Shown piece by piece: positions 24,901-46,138 of a stretch of 64,000 nucleotides of DNA (position 1 is its first letter; each line of letters begins with the position of its first letter). A model generated the notes under the pieces. It ran no database searches. It had not been told where the DNA came from and worked only from the letters and a program-made list of their open reading frames with translations. The stretch is from Spirodela intermedia. Taxonomy: Eukaryota > Streptophyta > Magnoliopsida > Alismatales > Araceae. The DNA lies in the NCBI GenBank assembly GCA_902729315.2, contig LR746265.1, positions 2,026,892 through 2,090,891 of the forward strand. Direction: 5' to 3'. The position numbers and the translations under genes are program-made.

Positions 24901-27584
24901 GATCCATCAATTAACAGCTTTTTGCTTTAGTCACCGTGTGATTTTTCTTGCATTGTTTTCCTTTATTTCAGATAAAAATGATGATGCTCAAGGTAATTGC
25001 ACGGACTGTTGGGCTCCATCGATTGATACTGTTAAACTTTTATCCTTTTCTTCAAAGATACGTCCAGGTATTTTCCATTATTTACTTGCGGGATGGAAAG
25101 ATCCCGCAATCTATTGTGGTAACGTCTTATAGAATCCGATTTATGACTTTATCTTGTTATTTGACAGCCCCATCAACGTGATGTGACAAACTTGCTCGCT
25201 GCAGGAGTCCAGGCGTGCCATGATATGGTCCCTCTATATGAACTTTATCTGCCTACGCCTTTTTAATTCTTTACCTCTTAGTTCCTTCTCTGGACAAATG
25301 TTGTTTTCTCAATTCCCTTAAAGCGTTGCCTGTAACATTCTTATCATTTTGTTCAGGTCCCACCTGATGCTGTTGAACCATTGTTTAAACAAGTTGTAAA
25401 CCAGTTTGTGCATGACCGTTCTCGTCCTGAGGTGCTGCAATCTGCATCCTTGTCAGTTACGTTTTTTGAAGGGCATTTTGCTTTTGGCTGACGTTTTTTG
25501 TCTATTTACTGGCAGGCCATTGCTGTTGGCTTAAATGTTGTTCGGGAGATATGTATGCGCATGCCTTTGGTATAGCCTCTCTACGAGCTGCATTCATACA
25601 TGTCATCTGTGCAAATCTGGGGTTTTTCATTTATTATTCCTCTACAATATCCGTGGCTTTGTTGAAATGCTGATCTGTTGGAATCTTGGATAGTCACGTT
25701 GAATCAGCATTTTTCAATTTTTTTCAGATTTATTTTGTTCTTTTAATGGTATTTTGTGGGGCGGTTCACTGTATTGCGCTAAGATACAACTGAGAATCTA
25801 TCTCTGACATTGTTCATGTAGCTTTTTTGTAAATTTATCACCATAAGTGAAGCACTTTCAATAACATAAATGATTGCTTTTTGTTTTTTCATAGTTAATG
25901 TCCGAAGATTTACTTCAAGATCTTGTGCTGTACAAGAAATCACATGAGAAAGCTGTTTCAACAGCAGCTCGTTCCTTGGTCACCTTATTCAGGGAGGTTA
26001 GATTCGATAGATTCAATCAATAGTGAAATTTCCATTTTTTTTCCAATTTTATCGTCTCTCTCTATTAATTTTCAACACTGTGCTGTGGTATGCCTGCAGT
26101 TATGCCCTTCCTTCCTAATTAAGAAGGACCGTGGGCGTCCCACTGATCCAAAAGCAAAGCCAAAAGAATTCGGTGAAGTGACTATTGCTAGCAATGTACC
26201 TGGAGCGGAGCTCCTGGAGAACGGTGATGAACCTCTATCTGGTGATGAGGACGAGTCTAATATCCCTGATATCGACGAATTGGATGAAGAAAAGATAGAA
26301 GAGAGTGATTCAGAGGGAGATGGAGAAGAAATGGCTTCTGAGGAAGAAGATAATGGAGAGGAGGTAGAGATTGCCAGTGATAGTGGGGATGATAATGACG
26401 ACGATGGCAAAGATGAGAGTGATTATATGAGTGACAGTGATGACAGTCCCCCGACAGATAGTGATGATGGTGATGATGACAAGGATGGAGATGAGGAGAC
26501 CCAAGTGGGAAAGCCTAAAGGATTGAAGCGGAAGTTTTCGGACTATGAAGCACAGCTAGATGTTGTGGATCAAAGTCTTCGTACCTTAAAAAGACTGGCA
26601 TGTTCAAAGATGGCACGTGCCTCCTCAGATATAAATGATGGTATTCTTTCCAATGAAGATTTCCATCGGATTAAAGAGTTGAAGGTAGTGATCGTTACCC
26701 ACTATGAGAACAAACCGGATGTGTTTCCAAACTGGCACTGCAATTTGATTTCGTAGATGAGATCTTAGCGCCGCATTTTAGCACCTTAAAAGTGCTCAAT
26801 TGATTTGCTTTTGCTTCAATTTATCAGGACAAGCAGCAAGCGAGGTTGGCTTTAACTCGGCAGGGTCTTTTGAAGGATAGCACCGATTCCAACTCATCCT
26901 CTTTCAAGATTCCATCCTCTGAGTCTCTAAGCACGAAGCGTATGGACCCAGCCAAACTCGAGGTGGGTTTTAAATAATATGCTTCTTTAGTATTTTTGAG
27001 ATTGATGGAGTCGGAAATCTGATTGGCAGCCATTTAAAGTATTTGGCCATAGCTCTATACATTCAGTCAATTGAGGCTTCTGAACAGGCCTAGGCCGGCC
27101 CAATCTGGATTACCTGTGCCTGGATTAACTACCCATGGTAGAGGGGAGATGCATATTCTGGAAGGGGGCACTGTGAATGCTTCTTGCTTTCCTGAACAGA
27201 AAATGATGCCACTTTAGGTTCCGGGATAATGTTCTGACCCAACTGTTCTTGTCATTGTAGATCAACATAAAAAGGCGTATGAGCAAGGAGGAAAGGTTGG
27301 CATTGGTGAAAGCTGGGAGGGAGGACAGAGGGAAGTACCGGGCACGTACAGCTGTGAAACAGAAAAAGGTGCCGAGCATCACTGTCTCTTTTAAAATATG
27401 TGCGGGTGGTTCTCTTTCTATTCTAAAAAAATGTCCTTATATCTTGATGAAAATTAAATGAAGAATGGCGCTGTTTAAATGAAAGCTTTACAGACTGAAG
27501 TTCTGGTTCTGCTTTAAGCCTATCTCTCTGTGTCTTCCTCATAAACTCTTGTCTTCCACTGAGAGGCTTCTGTCCTTGTCAACC

Positions 27585-27623
<39 letters not shown>

Positions 27624-28306
27624 TCTGTTCTCTTCAAAATGTGCAGTGTAGTGCAGAAGAGAGTAGACTGTTGAATTATGATATGACATTTCACATCTGT
27701 TCTGTGTCGTATGGTTTTCTAATTTTCCTGTTTTAATGCTGTTGGAATCGGTTCTTGAGAGAGTCACTCTTTTGCTAAGAATCTACTGTACTGGGCTCTC
27801 TCCCTCTTGCAGCAATCTCTCTCTCTAACAACACACACTGGCCGTAATATGGCTGAATTGTCTTGTAAAACACGCAATCCAGCAAAGTTCCTGTATTAAT
27901 CTGAATAGGCGCAGATGAGAGTGAGATTTTTATTATATGATAATAAGGCCTTATCTTCCATATCATTTACTGAGGATCTTAGATTCCATATCATTCTCTT
28001 ACCCTTTTCTGGTGTGATCATTAATGAAGTAATATTATCTTCTGTACATCTGATCCTGGAGACCCAGTTCCTGAATAATAATATGCTGCCCGCCATTCAG
28101 GCCCTTGTTTGAGGGCTCGATCTAATATCATTTCCCTATGTTGATTCAATGGGCAGACCGGCGGCCTCAGCAACCGGCAGAAGGAGCACAAGAAGGCCAT
28201 GCCGCTTGCTGCCAAGAAAGCCAAGGCGGCCCGTTCTCGGCAGGAGAAGAAGAAGCTGCAGCGCCGGTCCAGTAAACAGTTCAGAGGGAAGAAGGCATGG
28301 AAGTGA
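21967..28306 (+). CDS. SDA1: SDA1 homolog, 60S ribosome biogenesis/nuclear export factor
   Basis: Fifteen exons: 21967-22365, 22468-22644, 22737-22861, 22963-23101, 23905-24054, 24144-24197, 24972-25067, 25168-25227, 25357-25431, 25516-25569, 25895-25996, 26100-26684, 26828-26962, 27261-27368, 28157-28306. The frame is kept throughout; 802 aa, the normal family length. Diagnostic blocks: KLSLPSLQSKMKCDPEGYE, FLAHVTPFYPDRLADFP, VRRMNQKHK-like SIRRMNQKHKDEAKNR, KVWFDDRTANAICTACFHSS, VNQFVHDRSRPEAIAVGLNV and LLQDLVLYKKSHEKAVS. An acidic Asp/Glu/Ser tract follows (exon 12), and then the basic tail ending SSKQFRGKKAWK. Family knowledge: SDA1 is a nucleolar/nuclear protein needed for 60S maturation, G1 progression and actin organisation in yeast. 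An alternative in-frame ATG at 21982 has the better context (accATGGcg), so the first five residues are uncertain. Confidence 0.96.
27583..27622. repeat. Compound (CT)n(CA)n microsatellite in SDA1 intron
   Basis: A CT run passes directly into a CA run inside the last SDA1 intron (27369-28156). Confidence 0.93.
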
Positions 28307-29017
28307 AGCTCCTGAGTCTCTGATCGTCAATTCCATCCACGAAAACCATTTTTCCTGGATGGTTTTTTTGGTAGTCTACCTGTTAGCTTTCCCCCTTTTG
28401 ATTTTTTTATTGTTTAATTCTTCCAAAATCTCAACCCGATGATGATCGATTGCTCATAGCAGACGAGTTCAGTGCCGCTTTTCTTGAAGGAGGGTGGATA
28501 GATTAGGGTTCTTCATCCCCATTCAGACCCTTGTGCCCATGAAGATTTCAGCTTTCGTGATGCTCAGAATTGCCCAACTCCCTGTGTGTTGATATGGTCG
28601 CCGAGATGGCGATCAGGCTGCTTCTTGCAGGTGGAGCTTGCGGAAGAAGACACTGAGACAGCGATGCTGATCGAGAGTTCCTTCTAGTCGTCTTTTTTTA
28701 TTTTATCTGCCAGGCGGCGGTGGGAGCTGCCCTCGTTGTCTCTGTCTGTACATATCGACGTCGACGGCATCCGAAACGGACCTGAGAGATATCGTTAATA
28801 GGCCACTCTCTCTCTCTTCTCTCTTCGTGTTGTCGAACGGAGGTGGAGTCTCCAGTCTGATACTCTCCAACCCTGTGGTTGGCGGCGCGCTTACAGGGTA
28901 CGACCCAATTTATGGGTGGCGCTTTGGGTGGTAAAGTTGGAGAGTGGCTCGGAGAAGACGGAGGTGAAAATATCATCCCGCTGACTTCGTTGCCGGCCGG
29001 TTTGACGATTAGTTGCT

Positions 29018-29048
<31 letters not shown>

Positions 29049-29707
29049 ACCTATCTTAGTCGTTGGGTTTCGGTCGGGTTGCTCTCTCTGTCTCTCTGTC
29101 TCTGGTGTTGGGGGGATTCTTTCCTTGTTTGTGGCAGTCTTCCTTTCTCCCGGCGTTCAGTCTCTGTGATGACTCGTCTCGTCCCAGCCGAGCAGGCAGG
29201 GCTGGGGATCATGTTCTTGTTGTTCTTGATTCTTTTAACTGGTTTCTGCTCTGTAGTGGTGGATTTCTGATTGGTCAACTTTTTTCCTAGTTCTTGGGGG
29301 GGATTGAATCTCCTGTTGTGGGCTGGATTGTCGCCGTACCGCCGCCGATCGATTGGGATTCCCTAGGGTGGAAGGAAGGAAGGAAGGAAGAGGGGGGGGG
29401 GGGCGTGGGGGTGTTCCCTGTGCTTGCAACAGGCCTCAGACGATCCTGATCTGTTGGAATCTGAATTTCTTTCGTTCCATTAGCGTAATCTCACGTCGAG
29501 ATGCTAGAGTTTCCTACTTTCCGAGGCATTGACCGCGCGTCAGGGGGCTTCCTCGTAAGGAGCCCCTCCCGGCGTTCTCTCCTTCCTGAACCTTCGCTTT
29601 GGCAGATGCTGTGAAGATCGCGTCCTTTCTCTACAACTGTGACAGTGCTGAATTGCACCAGTTGTAGATAACTTCCATACCTCGATTCACTTCTCCTGCT
29701 TCACTTC

Positions 29708-29756
<49 letters not shown>

Positions 29757-29975
29757 CCTTTCACTTGCTCGCTCTCCCGTAACATCCATTGATGCTGTTG
29801 CATCTACCAGCTTCAGGACATTAGATTCTCCTGAATCGGAGCGCTCATTCTTCCAAACGTACGGGCGAAAATTGCTCCCAATGCGTCCGTCCGATGATCC
29901 TCTACCTGTGAATTTTCATTTCCATCCAGGTTTCTGTCATTTCCTCAACGATGCCTGAGTCAAAATCTTCCCCGA
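28307..29975. promoter_or_regulatory. SDA1 3' UTR, then lipase promoter and long 5' leader
   Basis: After the SDA1 stop there is a T-rich probable 3' UTR. From about 28,800 the sequence is pyrimidine-rich, with CT tracts (28806-28824, 29018-29045, 29711-29750), a GGAA tetranucleotide repeat (about 29371-29390) and a poly-G run (about 29392-29403). This looks like the leader region of the lipase gene. No separate gene is supported. An upstream ATG at 29951 opens a short overlapping frame (see separate entry). Confidence 0.45.
29711..29750. repeat. (CT)n microsatellite upstream of lipase
   Basis: A CT tract of about 38 bp, roughly 230 bp before the lipase ATG, probably in its 5' UTR or promoter. 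Confidence 0.92.
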
Positions 29976-30073
29976 ATGTCGATCGCGTGCTGTATCCCCC
30001 TCGTCGAGTGCGTCTACTGCTTGGCCTGCACCCGCTGGGTTTGGAAGCGGTGCCTCCATACTGCAGGTCATGA
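29951..30073 (+). other. Upstream ORF overlapping the lipase start
   Basis: ATG at 29951, in a different frame, 25 nt before the lipase ATG. It reads 40 codons and stops at TGA 30071-30073, inside the lipase coding sequence. If the mature mRNA includes 29951, ribosomes starting there would pass the main start. It could instead be chance or lie upstream of the cap site. Confidence 0.4.
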
Positions 30074-33000
30074 CAGCGAGACATGGGCAATAGCATCCGC
30101 GGTCGAGTTCGAGCCCGTCCCTCGTCTCTGCCGCGTGATCCTGGCTGTGTACGAGGATGACATCCAGAATCCCTTATGGGCTCCTCCTCGTGGATACGGA
30201 ATAAAACCACAGTTCATCATCCTGCGGAAGACCTATGAGGAAACGGGGGGGCGAGCTCCACCATACCTGATCTACGTTGACCATGAGAATGCCGACATAG
30301 TCCTCGCCATCAGGGGCCTTAACTTGGCGAAAGAGAGCGACTATGCAGTGCTGCTGGATAACCGGCTCGGGGAGAAGAAATTCGACGGTGGGTATGTTCA
30401 TAATGGCTTGTTGAAGTCCGCGGCTTGGATTTTGGACGCGGAGTGCGATGTTTTGAAGGGATTGCTGGATGAACATCCAAATTACAGCTTGACGGTCGCT
30501 GGCCATTCTCTGGGTGCTGGCGTTGCTGCCATGTTGGCCATGCTGGTGGTTCAGAATAGGCAGAGGTTGGGCGATGTGGAGAGGAAGAGGGTGCGGTGCT
30601 ATGCAATGGCCCCCGCAAGGTGTATGTCGCTCAATCTCGCAGTTAGATATGCAGATGTCATCAACTCAGTCGTGCTGCAGGCAAGCTTGCCCTTTCCTCG
30701 TCCTGTTCATCCCATTTTGTATGTATATATGTTTGTTTGTGTGTGTGTGTATGATGAGTAAATAGCTTCCGTGTTTATGCTTCTGATGTACTTGTATGTT
30801 ACCCACGGTCGTCTGTATGCTCTCAGCATTTCTGGGAATGCATTTTCTTGGTCTTCAGCGAGCCTTTTTTTTGGGAACCTTGAGCATCTAAACCTCCGTT
30901 TTTTTAAATGGCAGCTGTAGACAAGTATGGTGGAATATCTGGGTAGATAATAATTCTCCACCACGATATTTCATCTGCGGGTAATGCCTAGTGCAATACA
31001 ACATGAAAGATACCCCCTTATCTGCTTTGGAGTTTTCTCACATACTATTGTCATGTTAATCTGAAGAATACTGGGTAAATTGCTCTGGTTCTGTGGTGAA
31101 CTGTCGTGTTGACAATTCAGTAGGGATACACAACAAATAGGTTTTCCTTGACCTTTTCCTGTTGTATTTGCAGATGCCTCTGCCCCTGGGACTCTTTGTT
31201 CTGTGGTTATTCTAGGTTTGAACTTTTATTACCCTGAAGAAGGGGCCATTGCTATTGTAAGTGCATTTTTAATAAAATTGTATCTTAAACAACACGTTAC
31301 CTGATAAACTAAATAATAAAATAGTTTAGTTAAAGGATTCTGTTTATGATGCAATGAGAAAGTTGTAACGCCTCCTTTTTAGGAGAACTAATGATGATGT
31401 GCGCGTCATTTGTTTATATAACCTCAGTTGCCTGTTTCGTCATTTGTTTTTATTTGATAGGTAGGAATCTGGGTTCCATAAATGTTTACCTGTGGGTTCC
31501 ATAAACTAGAGGAGGAACTCTTTAAGCCTTCTGTGTGAGTAAATATTTGTAAGAGGCGGCTACCTGTGCATGTCAGCATTCTGAATAACCTTGTGTTTTA
31601 TTCCCACATTAAAGAGATTTAATGGTATTTTCTCTCACAAAGCATATATTTGGAATTAGGGGAAGATGCCGTTGATTAAAGAAGGAAAATAAAGAGGAAT
31701 TTTAATGGTTGACTTTAACTGAGGTGACAACTGAGGATTTTGAGGCACTGAATCATGCTCAACTGTTCAGGCCTGTGTTAGTAAATAAAGCTGGCTTTCT
31801 CGTCATCATGACCATTATAGTGCTCGGCAGAAACATGTGCCTTGTACATGTTTCTTTAGTCTGCTCATCATCTCTTTTCCAAATGCTGAGATACATATTT
31901 TCCTACTGAGAACATATCGTAGGAGAGTTCGTGGGAGAAATATTCAAAATGAGCACATGAAATAAATTTTGTATAGAAAAGCACGAAATTCATTACCTAG
32001 TTTTATTGATTGAAATATAGCATTTTCTCACCACGCAGAGAAAAAAAAACTCAACTTGGTTTCGGATCCTGATTTTATCGATGACATTTAGGCACACGCA
32101 TATTCTTTAATCACTATAGATTTTTTTTTATTTTTACAAAGTCATGTGAAGTGCAAACATCTGGTGAAGTCTGGGCCTGGGCCTTTTACAGATATTAATA
32201 TATTCATTTTTTCTTGGAAATAGCTTGTAAAGAGAAGGGAGACTGAAATTATGGCTCTATTTTTTTCTTCCTTCTCATGTTTTGCCATCTGCAGACTATT
32301 GTTCAGTTCTTCCCCATCTCCTCGTCATTGAATAATATCATATCATTTCGGCGAGACTGATCTGCTCTACTCTATTAGTCCTGTATGTGGTTTGTGTTCT
32401 GATGCTGTCTATTCTGACTCCCAGGATGATTTCCTACCGAGGACGGCTACTCCTCTTGAAGACGTTTTCAAGTCTCTCTTATGGTAAAACATAGGCTTTG
32501 AAGCCCTGAATCTCTTTTTTAAGAATAAAAGTAGGCTTCTGGTTTCTTAGGAAACAAAGTTCATCCAATTGATGTGGCTAACGTCCCATCATTGTATCGT
32601 TTTGAAATCCCCTCCCCCCCTCATTGAAGTCCTATTTTCAGAGGATATCTGTCTGGGATTGTGACCAATACATCAATAATGGCATTCCTTTTTGGTCTTC
32701 TCGTAGCTTATTTGTGCTCTTATGTTGATCAAAGTATAAGTTTCATCCAGCTCTCCAGTATTCATCCTGTGAATGACTTGATTATTGTTTCTGATCGTTG
32801 TGCATGCAAATGGCTTCCTTCTCTTAGTTCTTTTAGTTATTTTTGCATGGTCAGATTTCAATATTTACTCAAAGTCTCAGTGATAATGCCTCCATTGAAA
32901 TTAAGAATTAAGATGAAGGTTCTTTTTTTTATAAAAAAAAAGTTTTTACTTATAGAGGTCCTCATCAGGACTGGAATCGTTTATTTGATTTTTGTTTTGA

Positions 33001-33931
33001 CAGTTTGCCATGCATACTTGCCCTAAGATGCTTGAGGGACACGTGCATACCGGAGGAGATCATGTTCAGGGATCCAAGGCGGCTCTACCCACCTGGTCGT
33101 CTATATCACATTGTCGAGAGAAAGCCTTTCAGGTGAATCGTCACTCTGTTTGCTTAAAGGATCCGCATATCTAAGAAGTCTTCGAAACCATTCTTGGGCA
33201 TCTTTCAAAACCCATCGGAGAGTTTTCTAAATGATCTAATAGGATATAGTTCTATCCGATGTCTCGGAAATCTAAGGCTTTGGGGCATTCACGTGATGCT
33301 GTGGGTGGCAGATGTGGGAGGATCCCACCGGTGGTTCGGACGGCGGTGCCCGTGGACGGCAGATTTGATCACATTGTCCTGTCTTGTAATGCCACGTCGG
33401 ACCACGCCATCATCTGGATCGAGAGAGAGGCCCAGAGGGCTATGGATGTAAGTCTTAGATCTTCGCGTTTAGTTCTGAGAAGGGTTCTTGTCTTCTATAT
33501 CCGATCATTAGCTTCAATTCTGTTTACATGTTCCATGGTTAGACAAAGTACAGAGCTTTGGAGTGTGGTTCTGTTGTGAGACTGACTGGATATTATATAT
33601 GATGGCCCTCCGAGCTCAGCTCATGTTGGAGGCGGAGTCGGCCATGGAGATCCCGGCGAAGCAGCGGATGGAGCGGCGGGAGATGGTGGCGAGAGAGCAC
33701 AAGGAGGAGCACCGGGCGGCGCTCCGGCGGGCCGTCACGCTGGCCATCCCGCATGCGTACTACCCCTCGGCGTACGGCACTTTCGAGGAGCAACCCGTCG
33801 CCGGTGGAGAGCCCGCAGTGGCCGCCAACGGGGAGAGGGAGAGCTGGAACGAGCTGATACAGCGGCTGTTCGAGATAGATGCCTCCGGTCAGGTGGTGCT
33901 TCGGAAGTCGGCTTCCCCTGAGATGTCGTGA
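29976..33931 (+). CDS. Class 3 lipase (diacylglycerol lipase-like, plant calmodulin-binding heat-shock type)
   Basis: Five exons: 29976-30680, 32425-32483, 33004-33132, 33312-33447, 33620-33931; 446 aa in one frame. It begins with the Cys-rich conserved leader (ECVYCLACTRWVWKRCLHTA) of the plant family annotated as calmodulin-binding heat-shock or alpha/beta-hydrolase proteins. The nucleophile elbow is G-H-S-L-G, with Ser at about residue 178. FDGGYVHNGLLKSA and VRCYAMAPARCMSLNLAVRY are further family blocks. Exons 2-4 encode DDFLPRTATPLEDVFKSL, DPRRLYPPGRLYHIVERKPF and HIVLSCNATSDHAIIWIERE; the His in the last block probably belongs to the catalytic set. The C-terminus is Glu/Arg-rich. Family knowledge: Ser hydrolases acting on acylglycerols. 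The exact substrate is unknown. Intron 1 starts with GC instead of GT. Confidence 0.94.
30681..32424 (+). other. Non-canonical GC-AG intron of the lipase gene
   Basis: Exon 1 must end ...VVLQ (CAG at 30678-30680) to join DDFLPRTAT. The intron then begins GCAAGC and ends CCCAG. No GT near the junction keeps both the frame and the conserved protein sequence. CAG|GCAAG is the usual strong donor form of plant GC-AG introns. Length 1744 nt; no embedded gene seen. Confidence 0.88.
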
Positions 33932-34028
33932 ATAATATTACTAAAAAAAATTACTTCACCACCGTCCCCTCCTTTCACGGCCCCTTATTATTGTACTCGC
34001 CTATTGATTTAATGTTACCCGTGTCCAT

Positions 34029-34030
34029 CG

Positions 34031-34058
<28 letters not shown>
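34029..34058. repeat. (CT)n microsatellite
   Basis: CT run in the 3' flank of the lipase gene, about 100 bp beyond the stop codon. A complementary-sense GA tract lies about 180 bp further on, so the pair could fold back in a transcript. Confidence 0.92.
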
Positions 34059-34061
<3 letters not shown>

Positions 34062-34232
34062 TAGATAGTCCAACCGGCAGAAGCTTACCACGAGATTGAT
34101 TGCCTCAGGTAGTAATGTGGGGGTGACAAGATTCTAACAATCTCCACCTCTTTCTCGAGGGAGTTCCTTTACAGGGGAGAGGGGAGGCGGGGCTCTAAAA
34201 TTTGCTGGCTATTGCGGTCAACATGTAGAACA

Positions 34233-34279
34233 ATCTAGAGAGAGAGAGGGGGAGAGAGAGAGAGAGAGAGAGAGAGAGG
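34233..34279. repeat. (GA)n microsatellite
   Basis: GA run with a short GGGG interruption, between the convergent lipase and BAM genes. Confidence 0.92.
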
Positions 34280-35411
34280 AACATTGGCTGAGTGTAATCT
34301 TCGGGACTGAAGTTGTGAGAAACATTCATCCCCTTTTCGATATCAATCACACCGGGAAGTCTAGAACTGCTTCACCTGCCAGCAGAGAATGGGAGAAAGA
34401 TGTGACGGGCACGCAGCAGCATGCTATTAATAGTATGCGGAGATAAAAATAAATGTGTAATGTAACTGGAAATGAGGAAATGTAACGAATTATCTCCACA
34501 CTGTTCATATTAAAGGTATCAGGTATTCAAGAAACATGGTTTCAGTGGGTCAAGGAGTGAATGAGAAGGCCGTCTTCAAGCACATTCTGACCTGGATCAC
34601 TGCCTCCTGACATTTTTCTGAAGCTGTTCCTAACACTGTTGCAGAGAAGCTGCACAAACTAGGCATGAAATCGTTGACAGAGAAGATCCGTACCTTCCAC
34701 ATCGCTTTTCACATATCGCAGTTGTTAGTTTGGAAGGAAGCAATAATGGCAAGAATTTCAGGCTTTAACGCTTTGTCCTAGTGTTTTAAAGCCTTGCCTA
34801 CAGCTTCTTTTAGCATCTGGTGCTTTCCACCCACTGAGGAACCATCAGAAGCATGGCGATGACACCGAAGGTCAGCAAAATCTAGGGCCTCTGGTCAACA
34901 TGGATTCTGTGAATCTCCAGGACTTGCTATGAATGCAGTGTTGGGTCTGTAGATTGATTGGAGTATCCTCTTCACCATGTACAAAATATTTTCTAACATG
35001 ATCCAGAGGTGAGTAGAATCAGAAGAAGATAAAAGTGGAAGCGAGATGAACAGAGTGTCAGACCAGCGGGCAGTCTCCCCCCCCATGGGATATGACATGC
35101 AGATTAAGAGCTTATCACGTGACTTCCAGAAGTGGAGAGGGGAAGTGCTGAAAAGTGCAAGAGAAGAGAAGACAAGAAAGGAAAGCCCATGTAATCCAAG
35201 CATGGTAAAGTAAAGTAAAAATGACATTTTTAATATCCGTGGTATTAAAAATATTATGCCAACGGAACACACTAAGATAAAGATGGTTAATTCGAGGTTA
35301 TAAGGGAAGAACAAAGCATAATTGTAAGGAGGAAAAAATAAAAGCGAACTATTTCTACAAACAAGAGAAAAAAAAAAGAAAAAAAAAAAAGAGGGGTGGA
35401 TAGGAATAGGC

Positions 35412-46138
<10,727 letters not shown>

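Larger units (their letters stand above)
33932..35411. other. Convergent 3' regions of lipase and BAM genes
   Basis: No gene recognised. The stretch holds a CT tract (34029-34058), a GA tract (34233-34279) and A/T-rich DNA. The ORF at 34895-35548 on the minus strand is mostly the 3' flank of the BAM terminal exon, not an independent gene. Confidence 0.5.
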
